Assembly (NCBI GenBank): GCA_964616985.1
Contig: CAZTVF010000025.1
Location: 1 to 52,666 of the forward strand
Source of the DNA: CAZTVF01 sp964616985
Lineage (GTDB): Bacteria > Planctomycetota > Phycisphaerae > SM23-33
Direction of reading: 5' to 3'
Length of the DNA: 52,666 nt
A program made the position numbers and the translations under genes. The notes beneath the pieces are model-generated. The model was not told where the DNA came from and ran no database searches. It worked only from the letters and a program-made list of their open reading frames with translations. Positions within the stretch are counted from its first letter, which is position 1. Every line of letters begins with the position of its first letter. Of this stretch, positions 31,141-38,488 are shown in pieces.

Positions 31141-31647
31141 GAAATTCGAAGCACGAAATCCGAAACAAACCCGGAAAAGAAAGGCGGGTGCGTCAATGTG
31201 GAGGGAAACCGAGCCAGTTCCGCAGCAGTGCGTTGTGTCCCAGCCACAGAACATCCAGGAGGGTCTTGCCCAGCAGCAGGGTGGTGACCACAACGACGAT
31301 GATGTGGAGGAGTCTGCCCGGCAAGCTCGCCTTGGAGGTGAGCCAGCCGCACCATGCCAGAGCCGCCGCGGCCGCAGAAAACGGGAGTGCGGCCACAAAT
31401 AGATAACCGCACGCGCATGGGAACAGTGCCCACGTAAGCAGGGCGATCATCAACGAAATGCTTGCCAGCCAAAACGGGACGCGGCTCTTACGCACGGCAA
31501 GCTCGAACTCGCCTGCCGCCTGTTGCCCTTCATTGGCTTTGTCGATCTCATCCGGCATCGTTCACCCGTTCCATTCATGCTAATCTCGGCTTTCGAATGG
31601 AGCAATTCCCAACTGTTTCGGATTTCCCATTTCGTGCTTCGGATTTG
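31141..31647. mobile_element. Candidate inverted-repeat cassette around a small membrane-protein gene
   Basis: The left arm (31141-31166) contains TTCGAAGCACGAAATCCGAA. The right arm (31615-31647), reverse-complemented, reads AATCCGAAGCACGAAAT and later AATCCGAAAC. The shared inward sequence is AAAT-Y-CGAAGCACGAAAT. The arms bracket one 121-codon gene and nothing else, between the promoters of two unrelated genes. No transposase was found; mobility is inferred from the organisation, which parallels the GxxExxY element with different end sequences. Confidence 0.42.
31193..31558 (-). CDS. Small membrane protein of unknown function
   Basis: I do not recognise this 121-residue protein. It has a charged N-terminal tail (MPDEIDKANEGQQAAGEFEL) followed by three or four hydrophobic helices (VPFWLASISLMIALLTWALF, CGYLFVAALPFSAAAAALAW, LLHIIVVVVTTLLLGKTLLD). 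It ends in a short polar tail. The arrangement resembles small inner-membrane proteins with a cytoplasmic N-terminus. It lies between inverted repeats, on the strand opposite to the phosphomannomutase gene, and has slightly lower GC than its neighbours. Longer readings through the repeat arms occur on both strands but are not protein-like. It may be carried by the repeat pair. Confidence 0.65.
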   Translation of the reverse strand: MPDEIDKANEGQQAAGEFELAVRKSRVPFWLASISLMIALLTWALFPCACGYLFVAALPFSAAAAALAWCGWLTSKASLPGRLLHIIVVVVTTLLLGKTLLDVLWLGHNALLRNWLGFPPH

Positions 31648-31662
31648 CTTTACCTGGCCCCA

Positions 31663-31691
31663 TTGCAATTTGCCCGCGGGCGGCGAATAAT
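31663..31691 (+). promoter_or_regulatory. Promoter of the phosphomannomutase/phosphoglucomutase gene
   Basis: TTGCAA (31663-31668), a 17-base spacer and AATAAT (31686-31691) precede the ATG at 31719. A ribosome-binding site AAAGGA lies in the predicted leader of about 20 bases. Confidence 0.55.
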
Positions 31692-31718
31692 GATCCGACT
31701 GAAAGGAACCTCCTCCTC

Positions 31719-33107
31719 ATGATCAAGCTCGACAAGGTATTCAAGGCGTACGACGTCCGCGGCAAGTATCCCGACGAGGTCACCGAGGACCTCGCCTGGA
31801 AGATCGGCCACGCCACAGGCGGCTTCCTCCGCAGCCTGATGAGCGGCTACGAACGCGGGCAGGCGTGCTCCAGCCGCCTGGTGGTGGGGCGGGACATGAG
31901 GCCGCACAGCGACCCGCTGGCCAAGGCCCTGATGGAAGGCATCAGCTCGTCGGGCGCCGGCTGCGTGGACATCGGCCTGTGCGACACGCCGATGGTGTAT
32001 TTCGCGATCAACCATCTCGGCTCGTGCGGAGGCATCCAGGTGACGGCCTCGCACAACCCGATCGAGTACAACGGCTTCAAGATCTCCGGCGCCAAGGCCC
32101 GCCCGATCGGGCAGGACACGGGGCTCAAGGAGGTCAAGCGGCTGGTGAGCACGCTCCGCCGCATGCCGGTGGGCGCGTCGGTGGGCCCGGTGCAGAAGCT
32201 GGACCTGTGGAAGGAATACAAGGCCCACGTGCTGAAGTTCCTCAAGGTCTCGCGGCGGCTGCGCGTGGTCGTCGACGGCTCCAACGGCATGGGCGGCAAG
32301 ATGATCCCGGCCATCTTCGGCGACAGCAACATCGAGATCATCCCGCTGAACTTCGAGATCGGCAACGGCTTCGTGCACGCCCCCAACCCGCTGGACGAGA
32401 ACGCCCTGACGCAGGTGAAGGCCGCGATCCAGGAGCACAAGGCCGACCTGGGCATCTGCATGGACGGCGACGCCGACCGCTGCATGTTCCTCGATGAGAA
32501 GTCGCAGACGATCCGCTGCGACCTGATGACGGCCCTGCTGTGCAGGCACTTCCTGGCCGACAATGCCGGGGCGATGGTCGTGTACGACCTGCGTTCCTCG
32601 CGCGTGGTGGCCGAGGAGATCCGCAACGCCGGCGGCGTGCCGCGCCGCGAGCGCGTGGGGCACTCGTTCATGAAGAAGACGCTGGCCGACGGGCACGGCG
32701 TGTTCGGCGGCGAACTGAGCGGGCACTTCTACTTCCGCGACAACTTCAACTGCGACTCCGGCGCGATCGCGTTCGCGACGGCGATGTCGGTGATCTCCGC
32801 CCAGAGCCGCCCGCTGAGCGAGCTCATCGAGCCGCTCCGCCGCTACAGCCACAGCGGCGAGATCAACTTCGAAGTCGACGACAAGGTCGGCAAGATGAAG
32901 GAAGTCGAAGAGAAGTACGCCGACGCCGAGATCGACCACCTCGACGGCGTGACCTGCCAGTACAAGGACTGGTGGCTGAACCTCCGCCCCAGCAACACCG
33001 AGCCGCTGCTGCGCCTCACGCTGGAGGCCACCACGGCGGCCGAGATGAAGGCCAAGCTCGCCGACGTGCAGAAGATCCTCGGCAAACCCGCCACGGGCGG
33101 ACACTAG
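31719..33107 (+). CDS. Phosphomannomutase/phosphoglucomutase
   Basis: This 462-residue enzyme belongs to the alpha-D-phosphohexomutase family and interconverts mannose- or glucose-6-phosphate and the 1-phosphates for nucleotide-sugar synthesis. All four domain markers are present: the phosphoserine loop TASHNP (S111), the metal loop DGDADR (249-254), the sugar-binding GGELSGH (330-336) and the phosphate-binding RPSNTEP near residue 425. The N-terminus KVFKAYDVRGKYPDE is typical of the PMM/PGM group (AlgC/ManB-like). Length is normal. It has its own promoter and is followed by a hairpin, so it is probably monocistronic. The choice between mannose and glucose substrates cannot be made from the sequence. 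Confidence 0.94.
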   Translation: MIKLDKVFKAYDVRGKYPDEVTEDLAWKIGHATGGFLRSLMSGYERGQACSSRLVVGRDMRPHSDPLAKALMEGISSSGAGCVDIGLCDTPMVYFAINHLGSCGGIQVTASHNPIEYNGFKISGAKARPIGQDTGLKEVKRLVSTLRRMPVGASVGPVQKLDLWKEYKAHVLKFLKVSRRLRVVVDGSNGMGGKMIPAIFGDSNIEIIPLNFEIGNGFVHAPNPLDENALTQVKAAIQEHKADLGICMDGDADRCMFLDEKSQTIRCDLMTALLCRHFLADNAGAMVVYDLRSSRVVAEEIRNAGGVPRRERVGHSFMKKTLADGHGVFGGELSGHFYFRDNFNCDSGAIAFATAMSVISAQSRPLSELIEPLRRYSHSGEINFEVDDKVGKMKEVEEKYADAEIDHLDGVTCQYKDWWLNLRPSNTEPLLRLTLEATTAAEMKAKLADVQKILGKPATGGH

Positions 33108-33134
33108 GAATTGCGGATTTCGGATTGCGGGTGC

Positions 33135-33169
33135 CATGCTTTTAGACCCGAAGGGTCAAAAGCATGTTT
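33135..33169 (+). terminator. Possible terminator hairpin after the phosphohexomutase gene
   Basis: CATGCTTTTAGACCC (33135-33149) and GGGTCAAAAGCATG (33153-33166) form a long stem with one bulged A and a GAA loop, followed by TTTG. The short U-run makes intrinsic termination uncertain. Confidence 0.45.
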
Positions 33170-33204
33170 GCCAACCTGGCGCCCCTCCGGGCCGCCCGTG
33201 ACTG

Positions 33205-33303
33205 AAAGTGATGAGCGGGATTACTGGGATCCCGGGGTTACACAGAAAGAAATGGCTTCTCCGTGTAATCCTGAAATCCGTGTAATCCCGCTCTCATTGC
33301 CTG
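33205..33303. repeat. ORF-less palindromic relative of the GxxExxY element, second locus
   Basis: GAGCGGGATT (33213-33222) faces AATCCCGCTCTC (33284-33295), with inner GGGTTACAC / GTGTAATCC inverted words. Both halves carry the AGAAAG/CTCTC and GGATT words of the family. The unit is about 95 bp and contains no gene. It lies between the convergent 3' ends of the phosphohexomutase and DUF4139-like genes. Confidence 0.7.
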
Positions 33304-33327
33304 ATCGAGAAAAGCCCTGGGCAATGC

Positions 33328-35094
33328 CTACCGCCAGAAGTAATTCCACGTGTACTTGAGCTCGATGTCCTTGCCGGGTTCGAGCTTGAACTTCCAGGTG
33401 ATGCGGCCCATGCCGTTGAAGCGGCCCCACCAGTTCGGCCAGGAGTACCAGCCCCACCAGGCGGGGCGGTCGGTGGACCAGGCGGCATTGTCTTCGAGGA
33501 CGTTGACCATCTCGACCTTGCCGTCGTTGTCGGCGGTGTCGGCGTTGCCGATGATGTAGCGGGTGACCTCCACGTCGACGGCCCGGTCCTTGTGATTGAT
33601 CAGCTTCAGCGTGCCTTCCAGTTCGGCCTTGGCCACCGTGCCGCCTTCCCACGAGGCCGCGTTTGGCACGCGTTTGACTTCCTTGTCGGTCTTCTTGACG
33701 CCGATATCCACGGCCGTCGTCAGGGCCAGGTCGGTCTCCCCGCCGGCCGGCGTGTAGTACATCATGCCCTGGGCGAGGGGCTTGTTGTCCAGGATGATCA
33801 GCGCCGGGGCGGTCGTCAGCGGGCTCTTGGTGGCGTTGGTCAGGCGGAGCTTGTGCATCGCCTTGGGGGCCGACAGCATGCGGGCCAGTTCGGCCTGGCG
33901 GTTGGTGTCGATGTTCCGCCACATCTCCTGCGGCGGGGTGATGGGCACGTCCAGCACATACACGTCGCGGTACTTGAGCTCGAACTCCGCCACCGGCACG
34001 ACCATCCGCTGGCCCCGCTTAAGCGTGATGTGCGACACCGTGTAGACAAACAGGTCCTCCGCCTTGGACGAGCCGCCCACCTCGGGCCCCAGGTCCATCG
34101 GCCGGGCGGGTGCGTCGCCGGCGGTGGGCCCGGCGTACTGGCTCTGGGTCATCATGGCGTTGCCGCCGTTGCTGAGATAGTTCGCCGTCCGCACGTCGCG
34201 CTGGAAATGCTGCGACAGGTTCGCCAGCGTCTGCTGCAGGGCGATGGGATCGACATTGTTTTCCATGGCGAAGGTCGGCACGCCGATGACGAGGTTCGCC
34301 GTCGCGTCCTCCAGGTCGGCCAACTCGTTGATGATCGTCGCCTCGAGCTTCACGCTCGCCACGCCCTTGCCGTCGATGGTGACCTTGTAGGACGGGATCC
34401 ACCGCAGGCCCTTCTGCACGTACATCAGGCCCGCGTCCACGGGCTGGCCCTTGGGCGCCCCGGCCAGCTTGAGGCGCAGCAGGTTGCGGAACTCCACCTT
34501 CGCCGTGGTCGGCTTGACCTTGCCCTTGAACGTCACCTCGGCGATGCGGTTGATGTTGACGGCCTTGGTGCCGTCGGGCGTCTTGAGCAGGATGAGCTCA
34601 CCCTTGACCGGCAGGAACGGACCGGCGCCCGGGACGGCCGTCTTCTGCAGTTCATCGCTCGAGCGCTCGGGCACGCCCAGGATGGTGGCGTCGTACTTCA
34701 TGCCCGTGTCGTCCTTGGCCCCCGAGGGGTTCTCGCGGATCACCACCTCCGCCCCGACGTTGGTCTCCAGCAGGTCGCGCAGGTTCAGCGCCGTCTGCTC
34801 GACGGCCACCAGCCGCTGACTGGCGACGACGGCCTGGAGCTTCACGTCCTTCTGTGTCGTGCTTGCCCAGAACGTGCCCAATACGGGCGTGGGCAGGTAG
34901 TCCATCAGCACGTCGCCCGACTCATCGACGGGCATCTTGCCCTCGTGCAGCACGAACGCGTGGCCGTCCTTGAAGACGGTCACTTCCTTGATGGGCATCT
35001 TGGCCAGCGCGCTGAGCGGCGCCACCTCATCCGCCTTCGCCGCCGCTGCCACTGCCAGAATCGCCGCCAATGCCAGTGTGATGTGCTTGAACAT
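33328..35094 (-). CDS. Secreted DUF4139-domain-like protein
   Basis: This 588-residue protein has an N-terminal signal peptide (MFKHITLALAAILAVAAAAKA). A short beta-rich start (IKEVTVFKDGHAFVLHEGKM) is characteristic of DUF4139/mucoidy-inhibitor-A relatives. The region LRWIPSYKVTIDGKGVASVKLEATIINEL is the DUF4139 beta-sandwich seen in that family. Residues 290-340 form a low-complexity linker. The C-terminus is aromatic-rich (WSTDRPAWWGWYSWPNWWG) and ends FKLEPGKDIELKYTWNYFW. A GAAAGG site precedes the ATG. The function is unknown; a cell-surface or periplasmic location is clear from the signal peptide. It is divergent from the flavoprotein-metVF genes. Confidence 0.82.
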   Translation of the reverse strand: MFKHITLALAAILAVAAAAKADEVAPLSALAKMPIKEVTVFKDGHAFVLHEGKMPVDESGDVLMDYLPTPVLGTFWASTTQKDVKLQAVVASQRLVAVEQTALNLRDLLETNVGAEVVIRENPSGAKDDTGMKYDATILGVPERSSDELQKTAVPGAGPFLPVKGELILLKTPDGTKAVNINRIAEVTFKGKVKPTTAKVEFRNLLRLKLAGAPKGQPVDAGLMYVQKGLRWIPSYKVTIDGKGVASVKLEATIINELADLEDATANLVIGVPTFAMENNVDPIALQQTLANLSQHFQRDVRTANYLSNGGNAMMTQSQYAGPTAGDAPARPMDLGPEVGGSSKAEDLFVYTVSHITLKRGQRMVVPVAEFELKYRDVYVLDVPITPPQEMWRNIDTNRQAELARMLSAPKAMHKLRLTNATKSPLTTAPALIILDNKPLAQGMMYYTPAGGETDLALTTAVDIGVKKTDKEVKRVPNAASWEGGTVAKAELEGTLKLINHKDRAVDVEVTRYIIGNADTADNDGKVEMVNVLEDNAAWSTDRPAWWGWYSWPNWWGRFNGMGRITWKFKLEPGKDIELKYTWNYFWR

Positions 35095-35235
35095 GATTCA
35101 GCCTTTCTTTTGTAGCCGCGGGTTGCCGGCACCTGCCGCCAGTCGCGACCCAATCTACCGCCGCATTGGACGCGGCGGAAGCGCGAGGGTTCTGCCGAAG
35201 GGGTGTTGTTACCGTGGCGTTACAGAAGTAGAACG

Positions 35236-35272
35236 CCCGGCCGTCGGAAGACCGACCCACGCAGTGGGCCGG
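35236..35272. other. Possible three-way-junction RNA or dispersed palindrome
   Basis: Outer CCGGCC/GGCCGG (35237-35242 and 35267-35272) encloses two 5-bp hairpins, GTCGG-AAGA-CCGAC and CCCAC-GCA-GTGGG (about 35243-35268, sharing one base at the junction). It lies upstream of the DUF4139-like gene and could be in its leader. It matches no riboswitch class I recognise and may equally be a repeat. Confidence 0.35.
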
Positions 35273-35340
35273 CGTTGGGGTGACGCGAGAGTCGGCCATC
35301 GATTGCATTTTTGAATACGAGTTTGGCATTTCCGTGCTGA

Positions 35341-35370
35341 TTGAACCGTTGTCCGCCAAAACAGTACAAT
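35341..35370 (+). promoter_or_regulatory. Promoter of the flavoprotein-metVF region
   Basis: TTGAAC (35341-35346), an 18-base spacer and TACAAT (35365-35370) give a predicted leader of about 85 bases before the ATG at 35463. Confidence 0.5.
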
Positions 35371-35462
35371 AGGCTGGCGGTGGACTCTGGATTTTTCCAG
35401 CCGGGGCGGGTAAATCTCTAGCCCTTGCGCCCTATGAGTTGTTGGCCTTGATGGAGAAGACG

Positions 35463-37517
35463 ATGCGAGATGTGGACCTGACCTCCAAGGATATCGCCGC
35501 CCTGGGCAGCACCACCGAGCTGATGAACCGCGAATGGGCGCCCTGCCGCCACGCCTGCCCCGTGCATGCCGACGTGCGACGCTACCTCGAGCACATGGCC
35601 CAGGGCCAGTGGCGCGACGCCATCGACGTCATCCGCGAGGCGCTGCCTTTCGCCGGCGTCTGCGGCCGCGTCTGCCACCACCCCTGCGAGGCCAACTGCC
35701 GCCGGGCCGAGGTGGACAAGCCCGTCGCCATCCGCGAGATCAAGCGCCGCGTGGCCGAGACGCAGGGCGCCGCGGGCTCGACCGTTCGCAAGGCCGCCCG
35801 CCAGGACAAGGCCAAGGTCGCCATCGTCGGGGCGGGCCCGGCCGGGATGTCGGCGGCGCTGGAACTGGCCCGCCAGGGCTATCGCCCGACCGTATTCGAG
35901 AAATTCCCCATCGCCGGCGGCATCCCCGTGCTGTCGATCCCCAAGTACCGCCTGCCGCGCGAAGTGATGCAGATGGACATCGACTGGATCCTCGCCCACG
36001 GCGTGGAACTGGTCACCGGCGTCGAGATCGGCAAGACCAAAACCATCGCCGACCTCCGCGCCGAAGGCTTCGCGGCCGTGCTGGTCGCCACCGGCCTGGC
36101 CGCCAGCCGCGGCCTGCCGATCCCGGGCGCCGATCACAAGAATGTCTTCCTCGTGCTGGACTTCCTCCGCGAGCTCGCCTTCGACCGCAAGCCCGCCATC
36201 GGGCAGGACGTGCTGGTCATCGGCGGCGGCAACGTCGCGATGGACGCCGCCCGCTCGGCCGTGCGCCTCGGCGCCCGCCGCGTGCGGGCCATCTGCCTCG
36301 AGAACGAGCAGGAGATGCCCGCCTGGTCGTGGGAGCAGGACGAGGCCAGGGGAGAGGGCGTGAGTTTCATCCACCGTCGCGGCCCGCTGGCCGTGGTCGT
36401 GAAGGACGGCAACATCGCCGGCCTCAAGACCCGCAAGGTCACGCGGGTGTTCGATGAGAACAAGCGATTCAGCCCCACGTACGACGACGCCGACGTGCAG
36501 GACATCGAGTGCGACACGATCATCTTCGCCATCGGCCAGATGGCGGATTACGGTTTCACGGCCGGCAGCGAACTGAAGCTCGATGAACGCAAGCGGCTGA
36601 CGTTCAGCCCCGCGACGCACCAGACGAACGTGCCGGACATCTTCGCCTGCGGCGAGATCGTCACGCCCCCCGGCTCGGTGGTCGAGGCGTGCGCCAGCGG
36701 CGCCCGCGCGGCCAAGGCCATCGCGATGCACTTGGCCGGGCAGCCTGTGGTGCTGGACGATACGCTGCCGCCGAAGATCGAGAAGATTTATCCCAAGGTG
36801 GCCGAGAAGGTCCTCAAGGTCGCACGCAACCCGGTGCCGACCGAGCCCGGCGAGGTCCGCCGCGCGAACTTCGCCGAGACCGACCACATGTACTCCGAGC
36901 CCGCGGTGCTGGCCGAGGCCCGCCGCTGCATGAGCTGCGGGGCCGGCGCCGAGGTCATGGTCGACAAGTGCGCCGCCTGCCAGACGTGCGCCCGCGTGTG
37001 CCCCTTCGGCATACCCAAGGTCACCGACGTGGCCCGCATCGATTCGCAGCTGTGCCAGGCATGCGGCCTGTGCATGGCCGAGTGCCCGGGCAATGCCATC
37101 GTGCCCCGCGGCCGCGACGCGGCCGACATCGCCCGCCGCGTCGAGGCGGCCGTGGCGTCGGGCAGGAAGATGGTGGCCTTCGTCGGCGGCTTCCGCGCGA
37201 CGGCGGCCGAGTGGCAGGGCCAGGGCCCGCTGGACGGCGTGGCCGAGATCTACCTGCCCAGCACGACGGTGCTGAGCGTGAAGGACATCCTGCATGCGTT
37301 CGAGGCCGGCGCCTCGGGCGTGCTGGTCGTCTCCTGCGGCGACGGGCTGGACCGCTACCCCCAGGCGGCGGGGCGGACCCGCGCCCGCGTGGCCCAGGCG
37401 CAGCAGCTGCTCAAGGACATCGGCTTCAAGGCCGAGCGGCTGCAGTTGCTCGAGGTCGCGGCCCAGGGACGTGCGGTGGTCGCGGCGGCGATCGTCGAGG
37501 CCGTTGCGAAGGTGTGA
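35463..37517 (+). CDS. GltD/NfnB-like FAD oxidoreductase fused to a 2[4Fe-4S] ferredoxin and a FlpD/MvhD-like domain
   Basis: This 684-residue protein has three modules. Residues 1-430 form a glutamate-synthase small-subunit-like flavoprotein, with N-terminal cluster cysteines C28, C32, C67, C71, C75 and C79, FAD motif GAGPAG (123-128) and NAD(P)H motif GGGNVAM (254-260). Residues ~485-548 hold two ferredoxin motifs (C503-C506-C509-C513 and C531-C534-C537-C541) after an extra C489/C492 pair. Residues ~569-680 resemble FlpD/MvhD, the link between hydrogenase and HdrA, but retain only C625 where family members have several cluster cysteines. GGAG precedes the ATG at 35463; earlier in-frame TTG or ATG codons lack it. 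metV and metF follow after 281 bp, so a role in passing NAD(P)H electrons to methylene-tetrahydrofolate reductase is inferred. Confidence 0.88.
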   Translation: MRDVDLTSKDIAALGSTTELMNREWAPCRHACPVHADVRRYLEHMAQGQWRDAIDVIREALPFAGVCGRVCHHPCEANCRRAEVDKPVAIREIKRRVAETQGAAGSTVRKAARQDKAKVAIVGAGPAGMSAALELARQGYRPTVFEKFPIAGGIPVLSIPKYRLPREVMQMDIDWILAHGVELVTGVEIGKTKTIADLRAEGFAAVLVATGLAASRGLPIPGADHKNVFLVLDFLRELAFDRKPAIGQDVLVIGGGNVAMDAARSAVRLGARRVRAICLENEQEMPAWSWEQDEARGEGVSFIHRRGPLAVVVKDGNIAGLKTRKVTRVFDENKRFSPTYDDADVQDIECDTIIFAIGQMADYGFTAGSELKLDERKRLTFSPATHQTNVPDIFACGEIVTPPGSVVEACASGARAAKAIAMHLAGQPVVLDDTLPPKIEKIYPKVAEKVLKVARNPVPTEPGEVRRANFAETDHMYSEPAVLAEARRCMSCGAGAEVMVDKCAACQTCARVCPFGIPKVTDVARIDSQLCQACGLCMAECPGNAIVPRGRDAADIARRVEAAVASGRKMVAFVGGFRATAAEWQGQGPLDGVAEIYLPSTTVLSVKDILHAFEAGASGVLVVSCGDGLDRYPQAAGRTRARVAQAQQLLKDIGFKAERLQLLEVAAQGRAVVAAAIVEAVAKV

Positions 37518-37522
37518 GCATC

Positions 37523-37692
37523 GGGTGCCATGCATCGGGTGCCATGCATTGGTGCCATGCCGAAGCGTCGCGCTGTTTGCGACGCGCCGGCATGCCTCGC
37601 CAGAGCATGCCATCGCGTGTGGTAGGGTGCGTGGCTTGCCACGCACCATATCGCGGCCGACGGCAGGTGCGTGGCTTGCCACGCACCCTACC
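37523..37692. repeat. GCCATGCCGAAGCG-family half element and paired GGTGCGTGGC hairpins
   Basis: A half copy of the 10.5-kb element (GGTGCCATGCCGAAGCGT then GCGCCGGCATGCC) occupies about 37551-37597, after two partial GGTGCCATGC words. It is followed by two identical hairpins GGTGCGTGGC-TT-GCCACGCACC (37626-37647 and 37666-37687). These sit in a larger 15-bp inverted pair (37621-37635 and 37678-37692). The block separates the flavoprotein gene from metV. Confidence 0.75.
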
Positions 37693-37798
37693 AGGGAGAG
37701 CGTGGGAAGCGCTCCCCGCAATCGAACAAGTGCACTGAATCGCGGAATGAACTGAATCGTATCGAGAACGTGGTCTGGAGACCGATAGGAGATCCTCG

Positions 37799-38488
37799 AT
37801 GATCGTTGCGGATAGAAAACCTTTTGACGAGATCGCCGCGTCGCTGGCCGGCTGCAAGAAGGTGCTGGTGCTGGGCTGCGGCAGCTGCGTCACCGTGTGC
37901 CTTTCGGGCGGCGAGAAGCAGGCCGACGAACTGGCCTCGCAGCTTCGGCTGGCGGCCAAGGCAAACGGGCAGGACCAGGTCGTGGAGGTCGACTGCATCA
38001 CGCGGCACTGCGACCGCGAATTCGTGGCCAACCTCAAGAAGGACCTCTCGGGCTACGACGCGGTGCTGAGCCTCGCCTGCGGCGTGGGCGTGGGCTTCAT
38101 GAGCGAGCTGTACCCGCAGGTCCGCATTCTGCCGGGGCTGAACACCACGTTCTATGGCGCCTCCACCGCCCCGGGCGCGTGGGAAGAGCGATGCCACGGC
38201 TGCGGCGACTGCGTGCTGGCCTGGACGGGCGGCGTGTGCCCGATGTCGCGCTGCTCCAAGAGCCTCATCAACGGCGCGTGCGGCGGCACCAGCAAGGGCA
38301 AGTGCGAAGTCAGCAAGGACATGGACTGCGGATGGTACGTCATCTACAAGCGCCTCGCCGAGACGGGGCGGCTGGAAGAACTCCGCAAGATGCGCGCCCC
38401 GCGCGATTGGCGTAAAGACCGCGGCGCGGGCGTCCGCCGCCTGAGCCACCAGGAACTGGCCGAAGTGAAAGAGGAGACCAAGGCATGA
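37799..38488 (+). CDS. metV: MetV-like methylene-tetrahydrofolate reductase partner protein
   Basis: This 229-residue protein is Cys-rich and matches the MTHFR C-terminal/zinc-binding partner MetV. Cysteine groups are CGSCVTVC near the N-terminus, CITRHC, RCHGCGDCVLAWTGGVCP, SRCSKS and NGACGGTSKGKCEV. In acetogens MetV binds MetF and carries a [4Fe-4S] cluster and zinc that pass electrons to the flavin of MetF. AGGAGA lies eight bases before the ATG. The stop overlaps the metF start (ATGA), so the two are made together. Its closest functional partners here are MetF and probably the flavoprotein fusion upstream. Confidence 0.88.
   Translation: MIVADRKPFDEIAASLAGCKKVLVLGCGSCVTVCLSGGEKQADELASQLRLAAKANGQDQVVEVDCITRHCDREFVANLKKDLSGYDAVLSLACGVGVGFMSELYPQVRILPGLNTTFYGASTAPGAWEERCHGCGDCVLAWTGGVCPMSRCSKSLINGACGGTSKGKCEVSKDMDCGWYVIYKRLAETGRLEELRKMRAPRDWRKDRGAGVRRLSHQELAEVKEETKA

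Larger units (their letters stand above)
35095..35462. other. 368-bp divergent intergenic region
   Basis: No gene is supported. It holds the plus-strand promoter at 35341-35370 and a folded-looking palindromic block at 35236-35272. An open frame on the minus strand in line with the DUF4139-like gene gives a non-secretory N-terminus and is rejected. Confidence 0.6.
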
